A stretch of DNA of 39,694 nucleotides from Candidatus Fokinia solitaria (GCA_943325105.2 CALPOD020000010.1:1-39694); one strand, 5' to 3'. Positions 1 through 9,104 are shown, numbered from the stretch's first letter. Notes: a model not told the origin generated them from the letters alone. A program made the numbers and translations.

Positions 1-30
1 ACCTTAAAGATAATAAAGATCTAGTCACTA

Positions 31-1245
31 TCAAGTGATGTTGAATTTCTTTATGATTATATTTTTAACATCATCACAAATATTATGAACTGCTTTTAAT
101 ATATTATCTTCTTTAAATCTCTTTTGAACTAAATTATGTAATGCAAATTCTACTACTTCATATATTTGAAAAAACTTAATTTTATTTTCTAGAAACATAT
201 TAACAGCAATTTCATTTGCATAGTTCATAATAATTCTTGAAATATGTCCATCTTTAGCTGCATCAATTGCTAGTCTAAACATTGGAAATTTATCATAATC
301 TGGTTTGATGAATGTTAACTTACCAATCTCAGTTAAATCAAGCGATTTATGGAAAATACTTTGATTTGGCCAAGAAAGAGCATAGGCTATTGGTAGTTTC
401 ATATCAGGAGCGCTTGCATGCATCAGAAGAGAGGCATCATTCATTTGGATCATTCCATGTACAACTGATTCTGGGTGTATGACTACATCAATCTGATCCA
501 ATGAGGCGCCAAATAAATACGAAGCTTCTATTACCTCTAATGCTTTGTTGAAAAGGGTTGCAGAATCGACTGTAATCTTATTACCCATCTTCCAAGTCGG
601 GTGATTTAAAACATCTGAGACTGAAGCACATCTTATCTCTTCTGATGTTTTATTTAAAAATGGACCACCAGATGCAGTTAAAATTATTTTCTTAAAACTT
701 TTTTGTGCCATTCCATCAAGTATCTGGAATATTGCATTATGTTCTGAATCAATTGGAATGATGATGGTTTTGTAAAGTTTTGCATATTCGATCATCAATT
801 CACCAGCATATATAATCGTTTCTTTATTAGCGAATGCAACTAAATCTGAGTGCTTTATTGCTTCAAATGTTAAATCTAATCCTTGAAGGCCTGGAACAGC
901 TGTAATTGATATATTGTATCCATATGAAATAACTTCCTTCTGAGCATCTTCGCCATATAAAACTTTTGTCTCAATTTTGTGTTCTTTGAGGGCTTTTATA
1001 ACTATATCTGCAGAAGTTTTATCTGACATTACAATATATTCAGGCTTTGATTCAATGCCTTGCTTAATAGTCTCTAGAGCATTTTTACCAGATATAATAG
1101 TTTTGATTTTTAAATGATTTTCAATGCATAATTCAAATGCTTGCCTACCTACAGAGCCACTACCACCCAAGAGCAAAACTTCTCTTTGTGAGATATTATC
1201 GATTTTACCTACATTCTTATTAAGGTTAAAAACTGATTGATGCAC
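31..1245 (-). CDS. dxr: 1-deoxy-D-xylulose 5-phosphate reductoisomerase
   Basis: Cytoplasmic enzyme that converts 1-deoxyxylulose 5-phosphate to 2-C-methylerythritol 4-phosphate with NADPH, the committed step of the MEP isoprenoid pathway that feeds the undecaprenyl carrier. The 404-residue protein has a dinucleotide loop GGSGSVG at about 27-33, where the family usually has GSTGSIG. Metal ligands lie in PIDSEHNAIFQ (D166, E168) and NKALE (E237), and HPESVVHG is at 257-264. About 20 extra residues precede the first beta strand compared with typical family members, and no later ATG fits. The stop of the upstream fzlA-like gene lies one base before this start region, so the two are probably cotranscribed. 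Identification is secure. Confidence 0.97.
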   Translation of the reverse strand: MHQSVFNLNKNVGKIDNISQREVLLLGGSGSVGRQAFELCIENHLKIKTIISGKNALETIKQGIESKPEYIVMSDKTSADIVIKALKEHKIETKVLYGEDAQKEVISYGYNISITAVPGLQGLDLTFEAIKHSDLVAFANKETIIYAGELMIEYAKLYKTIIIPIDSEHNAIFQILDGMAQKSFKKIILTASGGPFLNKTSEEIRCASVSDVLNHPTWKMGNKITVDSATLFNKALEVIEASYLFGASLDQIDVVIHPESVVHGMIQMNDASLLMHASAPDMKLPIAYALSWPNQSIFHKSLDLTEIGKLTFIKPDYDKFPMFRLAIDAAKDGHISRIIMNYANEIAVNMFLENKIKFFQIYEVVEFALHNLVQKRFKEDNILKAVHNICDDVKNIIIKKFNIT

Positions 1246-1246
1246 T

Positions 1247-1924
1247 TTAGAAATCTGGATTTGTATAATGTGTTGGAACTAGTATTCCATTGACTACATC
1301 TTTTAATATTGCGCTGAGGCTTGGTCTTGACTTCATTAATGCATACCATGCTTTAACTTTGCCATTGTATTCCCATGGGACATCACCAACAAGATCTAAA
1401 ACTGAAAGCTGTGCTGCTGCTGCACAATCCCCTATAGTGACTTTTTCACCACATAAATAAGTATTATTTGAAAGCAGATATGCAATATAATCAAGATGAT
1501 ACATAATGTTCTTCTTAGCAGCTCTAATCGCAGTTGAATTAGGAGAGTTTTCAGTATACAAAATTCTACTAATGATTTTCTCAGATAAAATATATTTTGT
1601 AACTTCGTTGTAGAATTTTTCTGTAAACCAATTGAAAACGAATCTTATATGTGCTCTGTTTTCAGCATCACCTACAAGTAGCTTCGGCTGTATATCAAGC
1701 TCTTCTAAAAACTCTATTGTTGGATAAATTCCCCTTATTAATGAGTCATTTGACAAAACAAGAACAGGTGTTGTACCAGCTGGATTAATCATTAGAAACT
1801 CCTCTCTATGTTCCCAAGGTTTTTCAGAGATCATGTCAAATGATTGATTTTTTTCCTTTAAACACATCCTTATAGTCCTAGAAAATGGACATGTTGTAAA
1901 ATGGTAAATTCTAAATGTTGTCAC
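1247..1924 (-). CDS. GST-fold protein, probably FzlA-like division factor
   Basis: A 225-residue glutathione S-transferase-fold protein. The N-terminal thioredoxin-like half has HFTTCPFSRTIR (about 8-19) and INPAGTTPVLV (about 46-56); the C-terminal helical half has an IGDCAAAAQLSVLD stretch. The short tail ends HYTNPDF, which resembles the conserved C-terminal tail of the alphaproteobacterial GST-fold family that includes Caulobacter FzlA, a protein that binds FtsZ and couples constriction to wall synthesis. Membership of the GST superfamily is clear from sequence; the FzlA assignment is my inference from the tail and overall pattern. It precedes dxr in an apparent two-gene operon and diverges from recJ. 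A generic GST or SspA-like protein is the alternative. Confidence 0.8.
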   Translation of the reverse strand: MTTFRIYHFTTCPFSRTIRMCLKEKNQSFDMISEKPWEHREEFLMINPAGTTPVLVLSNDSLIRGIYPTIEFLEELDIQPKLLVGDAENRAHIRFVFNWFTEKFYNEVTKYILSEKIISRILYTENSPNSTAIRAAKKNIMYHLDYIAYLLSNNTYLCGEKVTIGDCAAAAQLSVLDLVGDVPWEYNGKVKAWYALMKSRPSLSAILKDVVNGILVPTHYTNPDF

Positions 1925-1958
1925 TAAATATTAACTTTTTGTTGGTTTATAATGTAAC

Positions 1959-1987
1959 ATTATACACTATAAAAATTTTTTACAAAA
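1959..1987 (-). promoter_or_regulatory. Possible sigma-70 promoter for the fzlA-like gene and dxr
   Basis: On the minus strand a perfect TATAAT lies at 1964-1959, about 35 bases upstream of the fzlA-like start. A weak TTGTAA lies 15 bases further upstream. The -10 is convincing by eye, the -35 is not. Confidence 0.4.
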
Positions 1988-2040
1988 ATATAGTAAAGCT
2001 CATCTTAACATAAATAATCTATATAAACAGTAATTAAAAT

Positions 2041-2076
2041 GTTGCTCTATAGGAATTTCTTAGATAGAGTAACAAC
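2041..2076. repeat. Imperfect inverted repeat upstream of recJ
   Basis: Arms CTCTAT (2045-2050) and ATAGAG (2064-2069) are extended by GTTG (2041-2044) and CAAC (2073-2076) with a three-base bulge. It lies 25-60 bases before the recJ ATG and overlaps a possible promoter (TTGCTC, 17-base spacer, TAGAGT). It could be an operator or an mRNA hairpin; chance is not excluded. Confidence 0.35.
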
Positions 2077-2101
2077 TAGAATTAATTGCCTATAAAAAAC
2101 A

Positions 2102-3928
2102 ATGAAAATAAGTGTTGATTTTAATACAAAATCTGATGTACAGCCTCAAATTGAAAAACTGAAATCTGTAAGAGGAATGGAATGGGTGTTGCACAAGCAA
2201 GATCCTAGTGTCGTTGCAATGTTTATGAATAGACTTGGCATCAGTGAAGTTTTAGCAAGTATAATATCTAATAGAAATATTAATAACATCGATGATGCAA
2301 AAGCATTTCTATCTCCGATGTTAAAAGATGTGATGCCTGATCCTAAAAAACTACTTGATATTGATAAAGCTACTCAGAGAGTTATAAGAGCTTTAAATGA
2401 TGAAGAAAAAATAACAGTATTTGCAGATTATGATGTTGATGGAGCTACTTCTGGAAGTCTTCTATATAAGTTTTTCGCAAGCATTGGAGAAAGTATTGAT
2501 GTTTATGTACCAAACCGCTTCTCAGAAGGATATGGACCTAATAATAAGGCGTTTGATAACATTAAGTATAATGGTACATCTCTCGTAATAATAGTTGATT
2601 GTGGATCTGTTGCATTTGAGCCGTTAAGTTATGCAAAAAAAATAGGTTTAGATGTGATAGTAGTCGACCACCACATAACTGATATTGTATTACCTGAAGC
2701 TGTGGCAATTCTAAATCCTAATAGATATGATGAAACGTTTCAACCAAAAACAATTGCAGCTGTAGCTGTAACCTTTTTATTTTTAGTTGCTCTGAGGTCT
2801 GAATTAAGAAAAATCCAATGGTTCAGTGATGATATACCAGAGCCTGACATGATGGATTTTCTTGATGTTGTAGCTCTTGGAAGTGTTTGTGATCTAATGC
2901 CATTAATTCCTTTAAATAGAGCTTTTATAAAAAATGGATTAAAGTTAATAGAGAGAGGTAGTAATTATGGTATTTCAGCATTGATGGAGGCTGCAAAGAT
3001 TAGATGTAAAGTACAAAGTCATCATCTAGGGTATACTATTGGACCTCGTATAAATGCAGGTGGCCGGTTGGATGATAGTAGCCTTGGTTTTAAATTATTA
3101 ACATCAAATAGTAAAGAAGAAGCTACTGTAATTGCAGATACACTTGAGATGTTAAACTCTGAAAGAAAGACTTTGGAAGCATTGACATTAGAAGACGCAG
3201 TAAATAGTGTTAAGAATGCAAAAAGATCAACTGACACAGTTATTATTGCAATTGGCGTTGAATGGCACGTAGGAGTACTTGGGATAATTGCCAGCAGATT
3301 AAAAGAAGAATATCATAAACCAACCTTCATCATGACATTAGATGAAAAGAAAGGTGTTGCAAAGGGATCAGTAAGGTCTATATATGGTGTCGATGCTGCA
3401 ATGCTCATTCAAGAAGCTAAAGATTTATCTTTGATATTAGAAGGTGGTGGGCATGCTATGGCTGGTGGTTTCTCAGTAGCAAAAGAAAAAATTGATGCAT
3501 TTGCTGAATATCTTGAAAAGAGAATAGGTGAAATTCTTAAAGATAGTACAAATCTCTTATCAGAAGCAAGAAAAGTGATGGTTGATGCAGTGATTTCTAT
3601 ACCAGGTGTTAAAATTGAATTATTCAATGAGATATCAAAGCTTGAACCATTTGGTTTAGCTAATCCTAAGCCATATTTCATGATAGATAATGTGATTATC
3701 AAGAATATAAGTTATAGCAAAGGTATATGCTTCATTACTATATGTGATGTCTTTGACCAGAATCAAGTATTGAAATGTTTATGCTTTACAACTTCATCAA
3801 ACAATATAGTAGAGTTTTTAGGTAAATATTCTCATAATGTGATAAGGGTTCTTGGTACACTGCAAGCTAATAATATGTATGCAGGATACATAAATTTTGT
3901 AATAGATGATATATGTGTGTATGAGTAA
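2102..3928 (+). CDS. recJ: Single-stranded-DNA-specific exonuclease RecJ
   Basis: 5'-to-3' single-strand DNA exonuclease used in recombination and mismatch or base-excision repair, acting on DNA in the cytoplasm. The 608-residue length fits the family. DHH-phosphoesterase motifs are present in order: FADYDVDGAT (about 107-116), VDCG (about 165-168) and VVDHH (about 187-191). The DHHA1 part has GPRINAGGR and GGGHAMAGGF, the latter the typical glycine-rich nucleic-acid-binding signature. The C-terminal OB-like part ends before gpsA. The gpsA start overlaps the end of this gene, so the two are probably translated from one message. Divergent from the fzlA-like gene. Confidence 0.97.
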   Translation: MKISVDFNTKSDVQPQIEKLKSVRGMEWVLHKQDPSVVAMFMNRLGISEVLASIISNRNINNIDDAKAFLSPMLKDVMPDPKKLLDIDKATQRVIRALNDEEKITVFADYDVDGATSGSLLYKFFASIGESIDVYVPNRFSEGYGPNNKAFDNIKYNGTSLVIIVDCGSVAFEPLSYAKKIGLDVIVVDHHITDIVLPEAVAILNPNRYDETFQPKTIAAVAVTFLFLVALRSELRKIQWFSDDIPEPDMMDFLDVVALGSVCDLMPLIPLNRAFIKNGLKLIERGSNYGISALMEAAKIRCKVQSHHLGYTIGPRINAGGRLDDSSLGFKLLTSNSKEEATVIADTLEMLNSERKTLEALTLEDAVNSVKNAKRSTDTVIIAIGVEWHVGVLGIIASRLKEEYHKPTFIMTLDEKKGVAKGSVRSIYGVDAAMLIQEAKDLSLILEGGGHAMAGGFSVAKEKIDAFAEYLEKRIGEILKDSTNLLSEARKVMVDAVISIPGVKIELFNEISKLEPFGLANPKPYFMIDNVIIKNISYSKGICFITICDVFDQNQVLKCLCFTTSSNNIVEFLGKYSHNVIRVLGTLQANNMYAGYINFVIDDICVYE

Positions 3929-4841
3929 AATTTCATTAATTGGTTATGGGAGCTGGGGTAAAGCTCTTTTGAAAGTTATTGCTGAAGTTGAAAGCAATAC
4001 TTCTATTGTTTTGTATACAAGGCAGGAAAAAAGCTTTGTGAGATCATCTGTTCAAGAAATAACTCAAAATTATAAAAAAGTCTCCATTACGAATGATTTA
4101 TCTGATGTTTTCAATGGCTCAGATATATCTGTAATAGCAACTAGGGCACAAGAAGTATCTAATCTAGTTTCAGATGTACAAAATTTAGGAAAAAAGTTTA
4201 ATTCTTGTGTGATAACCTCCAAAGGTTTCTCTGTTGATGGCAATCTCTTAAGTTATGTCGTAAATGATATTGTAAATGATGATATAGCAGTACTCTCTGG
4301 TCCGAATTTCGCATCTGAAATCATTGCTGGAAAATTAACAATATCAACTTTAGCTTCAGTAAATCCTGAAAAGTTCAAAAATATATTCAATAGTCCAAAT
4401 TTTAAAGTTGAAATTTGTGAAGATATTATAGGAGTGCAGGTATGCAGTATTTTAAAAAACATTTTTGCAATGGGCTGTGGGATAGTGTTTGGTGCATTTC
4501 AGAGTGATAATATGAAAGCTGCTTTCATGACAAAAGCTTTTAATGAATTACTCTACATAGTAGAAAGCTTTGGTGGCAAGCGAGATACAATATATACTTC
4601 CGCAGGAATAGGAGATCTGATTCTAACTTGTTATAGTACCACCTCAAGGAATCATGAATTTGGACGTAAATTCATAACTAATACTTTGGATAATGATATT
4701 GGTACTGTGGAAGGTTATGCTTCTCTAATGCTGCTTGAGAAAAGGTTGGATCAAAAAATGCCTTTATGTAAAGCTATATATGATCTGCTCTCAAAGGCAA
4801 TTTCTAAAGATGAATTTGGAAAAATTATATTAGGAATTTAA
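3921..4841 (+). CDS. gpsA: Glycerol-3-phosphate dehydrogenase [NAD(P)+]
   Basis: Reduces dihydroxyacetone phosphate to sn-glycerol 3-phosphate, the backbone of phospholipids. The Rossmann motif GYGSWGKAL begins eight residues after the chosen start; SKGF, LSGPNFASEI, the catalytic-lysine region CSILKNIFAMG and AGIGDLILTC-STTSRNHEFG follow in family order. I chose ATG 3921 because it places the family-typical N-terminus MSKISLIGYG and overlaps the recJ stop by eight bases; an in-frame ATG at 3906 would add five residues. The product (306 residues) is slightly shorter than many homologues at the C-terminus. Its stop TAA is immediately followed by the complement of the Tim44-domain gene's stop, with no room for a terminator. 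Confidence 0.96.
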   Translation: MSKISLIGYGSWGKALLKVIAEVESNTSIVLYTRQEKSFVRSSVQEITQNYKKVSITNDLSDVFNGSDISVIATRAQEVSNLVSDVQNLGKKFNSCVITSKGFSVDGNLLSYVVNDIVNDDIAVLSGPNFASEIIAGKLTISTLASVNPEKFKNIFNSPNFKVEICEDIIGVQVCSILKNIFAMGCGIVFGAFQSDNMKAAFMTKAFNELLYIVESFGGKRDTIYTSAGIGDLILTCYSTTSRNHEFGRKFITNTLDNDIGTVEGYASLMLLEKRLDQKMPLCKAIYDLLSKAISKDEFGKIILGI

Positions 4842-5507
4842 TTAACTCATTTTAGATATTTTCCATACAGAGCTTTGTGTTAAGTATCTGCAAAATGTGA
4901 CTTTTTGTGTTTTTTCAACTGTTTTATCAGTAGAGCCAGAAATTAAATTACCATTAGAATCTTCTGTAAAAAAGATTTGTTGACTTTTAATCTCCACTGT
5001 CAAAACTGCTCTATCTCCATAAAGTATAGCATCAACTAAAGTGATAATTTCAATATTTGCAACAGAATTTTTCTTAGTTAATCCACTTAGTTTTGAATTT
5101 TCAATCTCTTGTTGGGTCTTTATATATAATTCACTTTCTATAAGGAATTCTAGAGTTTTAAAATCAGATTCATTTATGGCTTTTATAGTCATGATATAAG
5201 CTTTCCTCACACCACTTATAAATTTATCGAAATCAAAATCAGAGTCTTGAGATCTTATTTGTTGTAAAGTAGCTTTAATACCTTCTGATAGTTTTAATTC
5301 TTCTGCTGAAGTTGTCTGTGCATTTATTATATTAATTTCTTCAGAATTATTTTTATTACCATATTTTTGATTAAATAGATTGGCAATAACACTCTTGTTA
5401 TATCTTTGTTTCCTTTCTTTATCAGCTTCAGGATCAAACTGACCAAGCATCTTTATCAATTTACTAATGATGAGAAAAGTACATATTAGTAGTATAATTA
5501 TATCCAT
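4842..5507 (-). CDS. Tim44-domain membrane-anchored protein
   Basis: 221 residues. One N-terminal hydrophobic segment (about 2-20) anchors the protein, followed by a charged linker rich in Lys, Asn and Glu, then a Tim44-like domain from about residue 75: FDFDKFISGVRKAYIMTIKA, EFLIESELYIKTQQEI and an AILYGDRAVLTVEI strand. Alphaproteobacterial Tim44-domain proteins are related to the mitochondrial import-motor subunit; their bacterial function is poorly defined. In many alphaproteobacteria this gene precedes mltA; here it lies downstream of mltA, separated by 145 bases, so gene order is swapped relative to transcription. It converges head-on with gpsA. Confidence 0.88.
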   Translation of the reverse strand: MDIIILLICTFLIISKLIKMLGQFDPEADKERKQRYNKSVIANLFNQKYGNKNNSEEINIINAQTTSAEELKLSEGIKATLQQIRSQDSDFDFDKFISGVRKAYIMTIKAINESDFKTLEFLIESELYIKTQQEIENSKLSGLTKKNSVANIEIITLVDAILYGDRAVLTVEIKSQQIFFTEDSNGNLISGSTDKTVEKTQKVTFCRYLTQSSVWKISKMS

Positions 5508-5652
5508 TTATACCTCTTTATAATCGATTTTAAAAAAATAGTTTGCTTATTAATTTAACTCAAATGTTTTATATTGCACAACAGAGTTATTTTTTAACTT
5601 TAAAAATCACTCTACATCAGTTTTTTACTACAGTATACAGGTTTAAAAAAAA

Positions 5653-6828
5653 TCATCTACTATCAAAAACAGCAGGTATTGATATTTTTTTGGGAAATAA
5701 AACATGCATATTACCAAAAACATTTAGTCCACTACTAACATTTTCAGCTCTTTTACCCCTTCCAAAAAATAAATCTAACCTACCACCGCCTTGAATTGCA
5801 CCGCCTTTATCTTGAGCTATAAACATCCTTCTGTAATTTTCACCATTAGTATAACCTTTGATGTATGGCATCTTTGCATCAACCCATATTGGCACTCCAT
5901 AAGGATAAATTTTACTATCTATCGCAGCAGAGCATTCAGGTGTCAACATAACATTCTGCGCGCCTACAGCATGCATCTCCTTTCTTGGTTTAAAAAACAT
6001 ATATGAATCATTTTTTTCCATATCTTGATGCCCTTTTTTGCCATTAATCCTTAATTTATTCATAATATTGACTGATGATCCAAGATATTCAGAGGGCAAT
6101 GGTTTAAAAGAGAATCCATTTGAACCACTTGATACTAAAGATATTTCACCACCCTCTTTTAGCCTTACAACACCTGTGCCTTGTATATGCATAAAATAAA
6201 GCTTTGGCATATCATTTACCCAAGCTATTTCTAATCCATGTTTATCTAAACTACCATTATTTATTGATCTTCTTTTTAATTTATGAGTGCCTTTCATTTG
6301 CTTTAAATTAGGAAGTGGCATATGAATAGGATGTTTAAAATCTAAATGCTTTCTCCTGCTACCTTGTAATTCTATTTCATAATATCCAGTGAATTTAGAA
6401 TTAAAAGTTAGATTGCGTCCATGATTAGACATTCCAACCTTATATGGTATGAAATTTTGCTGAAAGAATTTTTTTATTAAAAATCTTGCTTCTCCTAACT
6501 TATGCCCTTTTAAATGATTTAAATCACCTAATGTTTTTGAAAAATTCAGAGCTTTACTACAAACATTCTTCCACTCTGTTAGATTTTCTCCAACTTTTTT
6601 ACCGCTGATACTTTTTTTATTTTGGATCTTTTTACATGAACTTAGAAATGCTAAAAATGACTTCTCATGCATCGCGTTATCCCATCCATCAAGGTCATTG
6701 AAAGAAGATTGTATGAAGTGAGTTGTAGGCCTTGATATTGGTTTTTGTTTTATGTTTCTTGTTGTACTACAACCTGTGAAGAGAATGAGTGAAAATATTA
6801 TGCAAAGACTTTTTACAAATATCCTCAT
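5653..6828 (-). CDS. mltA: Membrane-bound lytic murein transglycosylase A
   Basis: Outer-membrane lipoprotein that cleaves the glycan strands of peptidoglycan. The 391-residue protein starts with a lipoprotein signal peptide whose lipobox is LFTGC (Cys20). MltA-domain landmarks follow in order: FTGYYEIEL, IAWVND-KLYFMHIQGTG, NDSYMFFK, LTPECSAAIDSKIYPYGVPIW and, in the 3D domain, IAQDKGGAIQGGGRLDLFFG, which carries the aspartates expected at the active site. It starts eight bases after the rplR stop, occupying the position where rpsE normally follows rplR, and is therefore likely transcribed from the ribosomal cluster. Tim44 gene follows downstream. Confidence 0.93.
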   Translation of the reverse strand: MRIFVKSLCIIFSLILFTGCSTTRNIKQKPISRPTTHFIQSSFNDLDGWDNAMHEKSFLAFLSSCKKIQNKKSISGKKVGENLTEWKNVCSKALNFSKTLGDLNHLKGHKLGEARFLIKKFFQQNFIPYKVGMSNHGRNLTFNSKFTGYYEIELQGSRRKHLDFKHPIHMPLPNLKQMKGTHKLKRRSINNGSLDKHGLEIAWVNDMPKLYFMHIQGTGVVRLKEGGEISLVSSGSNGFSFKPLPSEYLGSSVNIMNKLRINGKKGHQDMEKNDSYMFFKPRKEMHAVGAQNVMLTPECSAAIDSKIYPYGVPIWVDAKMPYIKGYTNGENYRRMFIAQDKGGAIQGGGRLDLFFGRGKRAENVSSGLNVFGNMHVLFPKKISIPAVFDSR

Positions 6829-6836
6829 TCAATTAT

Positions 6837-7211
6837 TTAAAATTTTAGTCCAGCCTCTCTTGCTGCATCTGCTAAGGCTTTGATTTTTCCATGGTATTTA
6901 TATCCACTACGATCAAAGACTATACTTGTTATACCTTTCTCTAAAGCCTTCTGCCCAATTGAGAGTCCTACCGCATTTGCAGCGTTGACATTGGCAGACT
7001 TTTTACCTTTATCTTCTAATGCTTTTAAAACTACAGAATCAAGAGTCGATGCAGACACAATTGTTGTACCTTTTTTATCATCTATGATCTGAGCATATAT
7101 GTTGTTATTAGATTTAAAAACAGTAAGTCTTAGTAAACCTATAGAGTTCTTCTTAAGCTTTCTTCTAATTCTTTGTCTTCTTCTGTCGAAGTTATTTTTA
7201 TATAATGTCAT
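6837..7211 (-). CDS. rplR: Large ribosomal subunit protein L18
   Basis: Binds 5S rRNA together with L5 in the central protuberance of the 50S subunit. The 124-residue protein is basic at the N-terminus ([12 protein letters not shown]) and ends with the family-typical [20 protein letters not shown] followed by EAGL. It is the last ribosomal gene of the cluster: fourteen bases separate it from rplF upstream, and mltA follows after eight bases. The usual downstream genes rpsE, rpmD, rplO and secY are not in the window. Confidence 0.97.
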   Translation of the reverse strand: MTLYKNNFDRRRQRIRRKLKKNSIGLLRLTVFKSNNNIYAQIIDDKKGTTIVSASTLDSVVLKALEDKGKKSANVNAANAVGLSIGQKALEKGITSIVFDRSGYKYHGKIKALADAAREAGLKF

Positions 7212-7225
7212 TTGCCAATACCTAA

Positions 7226-7774
7226 TTATTTTTTCTTAGATGCTTTTTTGATAATAACAACACCTTCATATTCGATCCCTTTACCTTTATAAGGCTCAGT
7301 AGGTCTTTTAGATCTAATCTGTGCTGCAAATAAACCAACCTGCTCTTTGTCATAACCAGAAACAGTTACGGTGTTTTTATCACATTTTATATCAATGCTT
7401 TGAGGAACAGCAATAACAATATCATGGCTGTATCCCAATGACATTTGAAGCATCCCTCCAATGATTCCAGCTTTGTAACCACTTCCAGTAATAATAAGAG
7501 TTTTTGAAAACCCTTTTGAAACTCCTTCAAGCATATTCTGAACTAGCTGTCTTGTGAGACCCCACATAGCTCTAACATCCTTACTTGTTTCTGATGGCTT
7601 CACATCTATAGCAGGAGTGACAAATATATTGTTGTTATCCAGTGATAACTTAATCAAATTACTAAAGTCTCTTGAAAGTACTCCTTTAGGTCCTTTAACT
7701 GAAAGATGATTTGCACTTACCTTTGCTTCTACACCAGAAGGTATAGTTACAGGTACTTTTCCAATTCTTGACAT
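7226..7774 (-). CDS. rplF: Large ribosomal subunit protein L6
   Basis: L6 sits near the factor-binding site of the 50S subunit and contacts 23S rRNA. At 182 residues it has the normal length. Recognisable segments are the N-terminal [15 protein letters not shown], the central ITGSGYKAG and the C-terminal [16 protein letters not shown]-like stretch (here ending [15 protein letters not shown]). Eighteen bases separate it from rpsH, in the spc-operon order rpsH-rplF-rplR. Confidence 0.97.
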   Translation of the reverse strand: MSRIGKVPVTIPSGVEAKVSANHLSVKGPKGVLSRDFSNLIKLSLDNNNIFVTPAIDVKPSETSKDVRAMWGLTRQLVQNMLEGVSKGFSKTLIITGSGYKAGIIGGMLQMSLGYSHDIVIAVPQSIDIKCDKNTVTVSGYDKEQVGLFAAQIRSKRPTEPYKGKGIEYEGVVIIKKASKKK

Positions 7775-7792
7775 ATTATAATCATAATTAAA

Positions 7793-8182
7793 TTATTCTA
7801 TAGTGAGTAACAACTCACCACCTAAACGTTGTTCTCTTGCAGCCTTATCTGTCATTAAACCCTTGGGGGTGCTGATTATTGCCACACCTAAACCATTACG
7901 CACTAGTTTTATTTGTTTAGCTTTAATATAAACTCTTCTGCTAGGCTTAGAAATCCTTGTAATTTTAGATATTACAGGCATTCCTCTGTAATACTTCAGA
8001 GCAACTTTAATACTTCTCAAATCTTCTGATTTTTTATAAGCATCTATATATCCTTCTTGTTGAAAAATATCTAAAATATTTACATTCAGTTTTGATGCTA
8101 AGATTTCAGCAAAAGCATGGGAAGCCATCTGAGCATTCCTAAGTCTTGTTATAGAATCTGATATTAGATCTTGCATTGACAT
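7793..8182 (-). CDS. rpsH: Small ribosomal subunit protein S8
   Basis: S8 binds helix 21 of 16S rRNA during 30S assembly and in gamma-proteobacteria represses the spc operon. The 129-residue protein begins with the typical LISDSITRLRNAQMA and has SKPSRRVYIK, GLGVAIISTPKGLMTD and the C-terminal AAREQRLGGELL signature. Normal length. It lies between rpsN and rplF with a 21-base gap upstream; the rplE start upstream shows no obvious S8-binding mimic that I could confirm. Confidence 0.97.
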   Translation of the reverse strand: MSMQDLISDSITRLRNAQMASHAFAEILASKLNVNILDIFQQEGYIDAYKKSEDLRSIKVALKYYRGMPVISKITRISKPSRRVYIKAKQIKLVRNGLGVAIISTPKGLMTDKAAREQRLGGELLLTIE

Positions 8183-8203
8183 TTTATTTCTCCAAATTAT
8201 TTA

Positions 8204-8509
8204 TTACCAACTTGCTTTTTTCATACCTGGAATCTGTCCTGAACTTGCTAATTCCCTCAGTACAATTCTAGATACCTTAAATTTTCTATAGTAAGCTCTT
8301 TTACGCCCGCTCAATAAACACCTATTGCACACACGATTTGGTGAGCTGTTGCGTGGTAGAAGCGCAAGTTTTTGATTTGCTAAAAATATTTCGTTCTGCG
8401 AGAGTGTTTTGTTAAACACTATCTCTTTAAGTCTTTTACGCTCAGCTTCATATTTTGCCGCAAGATGCTCACGCTTCTTATTTCTTTCTAGTACACTTTT
8501 TTTTGCCAT
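8204..8509 (-). CDS. rpsN: Small ribosomal subunit protein S14 (long form)
   Basis: S14 is a late-assembling head protein of the 30S subunit near S3 and S10. The 101-residue length is that of the long, zinc-independent type. Only the first half of a zinc knuckle is kept (CNRC at about 61-64); the position of the second Cys pair reads VSRIVLRE, so zinc binding is not expected. The C-terminus IPGMKKASW is family-typical. Six bases separate it from rplE. Confidence 0.96.
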   Translation of the reverse strand: MAKKSVLERNKKREHLAAKYEAERKRLKEIVFNKTLSQNEIFLANQKLALLPRNSSPNRVCNRCLLSGRKRAYYRKFKVSRIVLRELASSGQIPGMKKASW

Positions 8510-8515
8510 ATTGAA

Positions 8516-9091
8516 TTATTGAATGAATGGAATATCAAAAAGTTCTAATAACAATCTCGCTTCAGCATCATTTTGAGCTGTTGTGACAAATGTTATATTC
8601 ATGCCTCTAATTTTATCAACTTTATCATAATTGATTTCTGGAAACACTAACTGCTCCTTTAATCCTATTGATAAGTTACCTTTTCCATCAAATTGTTTTT
8701 TTGAAAACCCTTTGAAGTCTCTTACACGGGGAAGAGCTATGTTTACAAGTCTATCAAAGAACTCATACATACCGTTACCACGGAGCGTTACTTTACAACC
8801 CAAGCCCATTCCAGCTCTTATTTTAAAGCCAGCGATTGACTGCACAGCTTTTGTGATAACTGGTTTCTGACCTGTGATCAAGTACAGTTCATTGAATGCA
8901 ACTTCTAGTGAAGATTGATTAATTGCTGCGTCCTTAATACATGTATTGACAACGATCTTCTGTAGTCTAGGGATCTGCATGACATTTTGATATGACATGT
9001 TTGTCATCATTTTAGATTTCACTTCCTCATCATAAAGCTTCCGGAATCTTGGATGCGTTTGAATTGAGGTTTCAATTTTTGTCTTACTCAT
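8516..9091 (-). CDS. rplE: Large ribosomal subunit protein L5
   Basis: L5 binds 5S rRNA and contacts the P-site tRNA and S13 across the subunit bridge. The 191-residue protein is a little longer than the usual 178-185 because of its N-terminus (MSKTKIETSIQTHPRF). Conserved segments include MQIPRLQKIVVNTCI, ITGQKPVITKA, SIAGFKIRAGMGLGCKVTLRG, LPRVRDFKGF and GMNITFVTTAQNDAEARLLL. The position between rplX and rpsN is canonical. Confidence 0.97.
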   Translation of the reverse strand: MSKTKIETSIQTHPRFRKLYDEEVKSKMMTNMSYQNVMQIPRLQKIVVNTCIKDAAINQSSLEVAFNELYLITGQKPVITKAVQSIAGFKIRAGMGLGCKVTLRGNGMYEFFDRLVNIALPRVRDFKGFSKKQFDGKGNLSIGLKEQLVFPEINYDKVDKIRGMNITFVTTAQNDAEARLLLELFDIPFIQ

Positions 9092-9104
9092 AAAAATTTA
9101 TTGA

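Noticed and set aside
3906-3920. Earlier ATG for gpsA
   Set aside because: GpsA proteins begin just before the GxGSWG motif, which fits ATG 3921.
5543-6006. Plus-strand open frames antisense to mltA
   Set aside because: The reading frames are shadows of mltA, whose domain order is complete.
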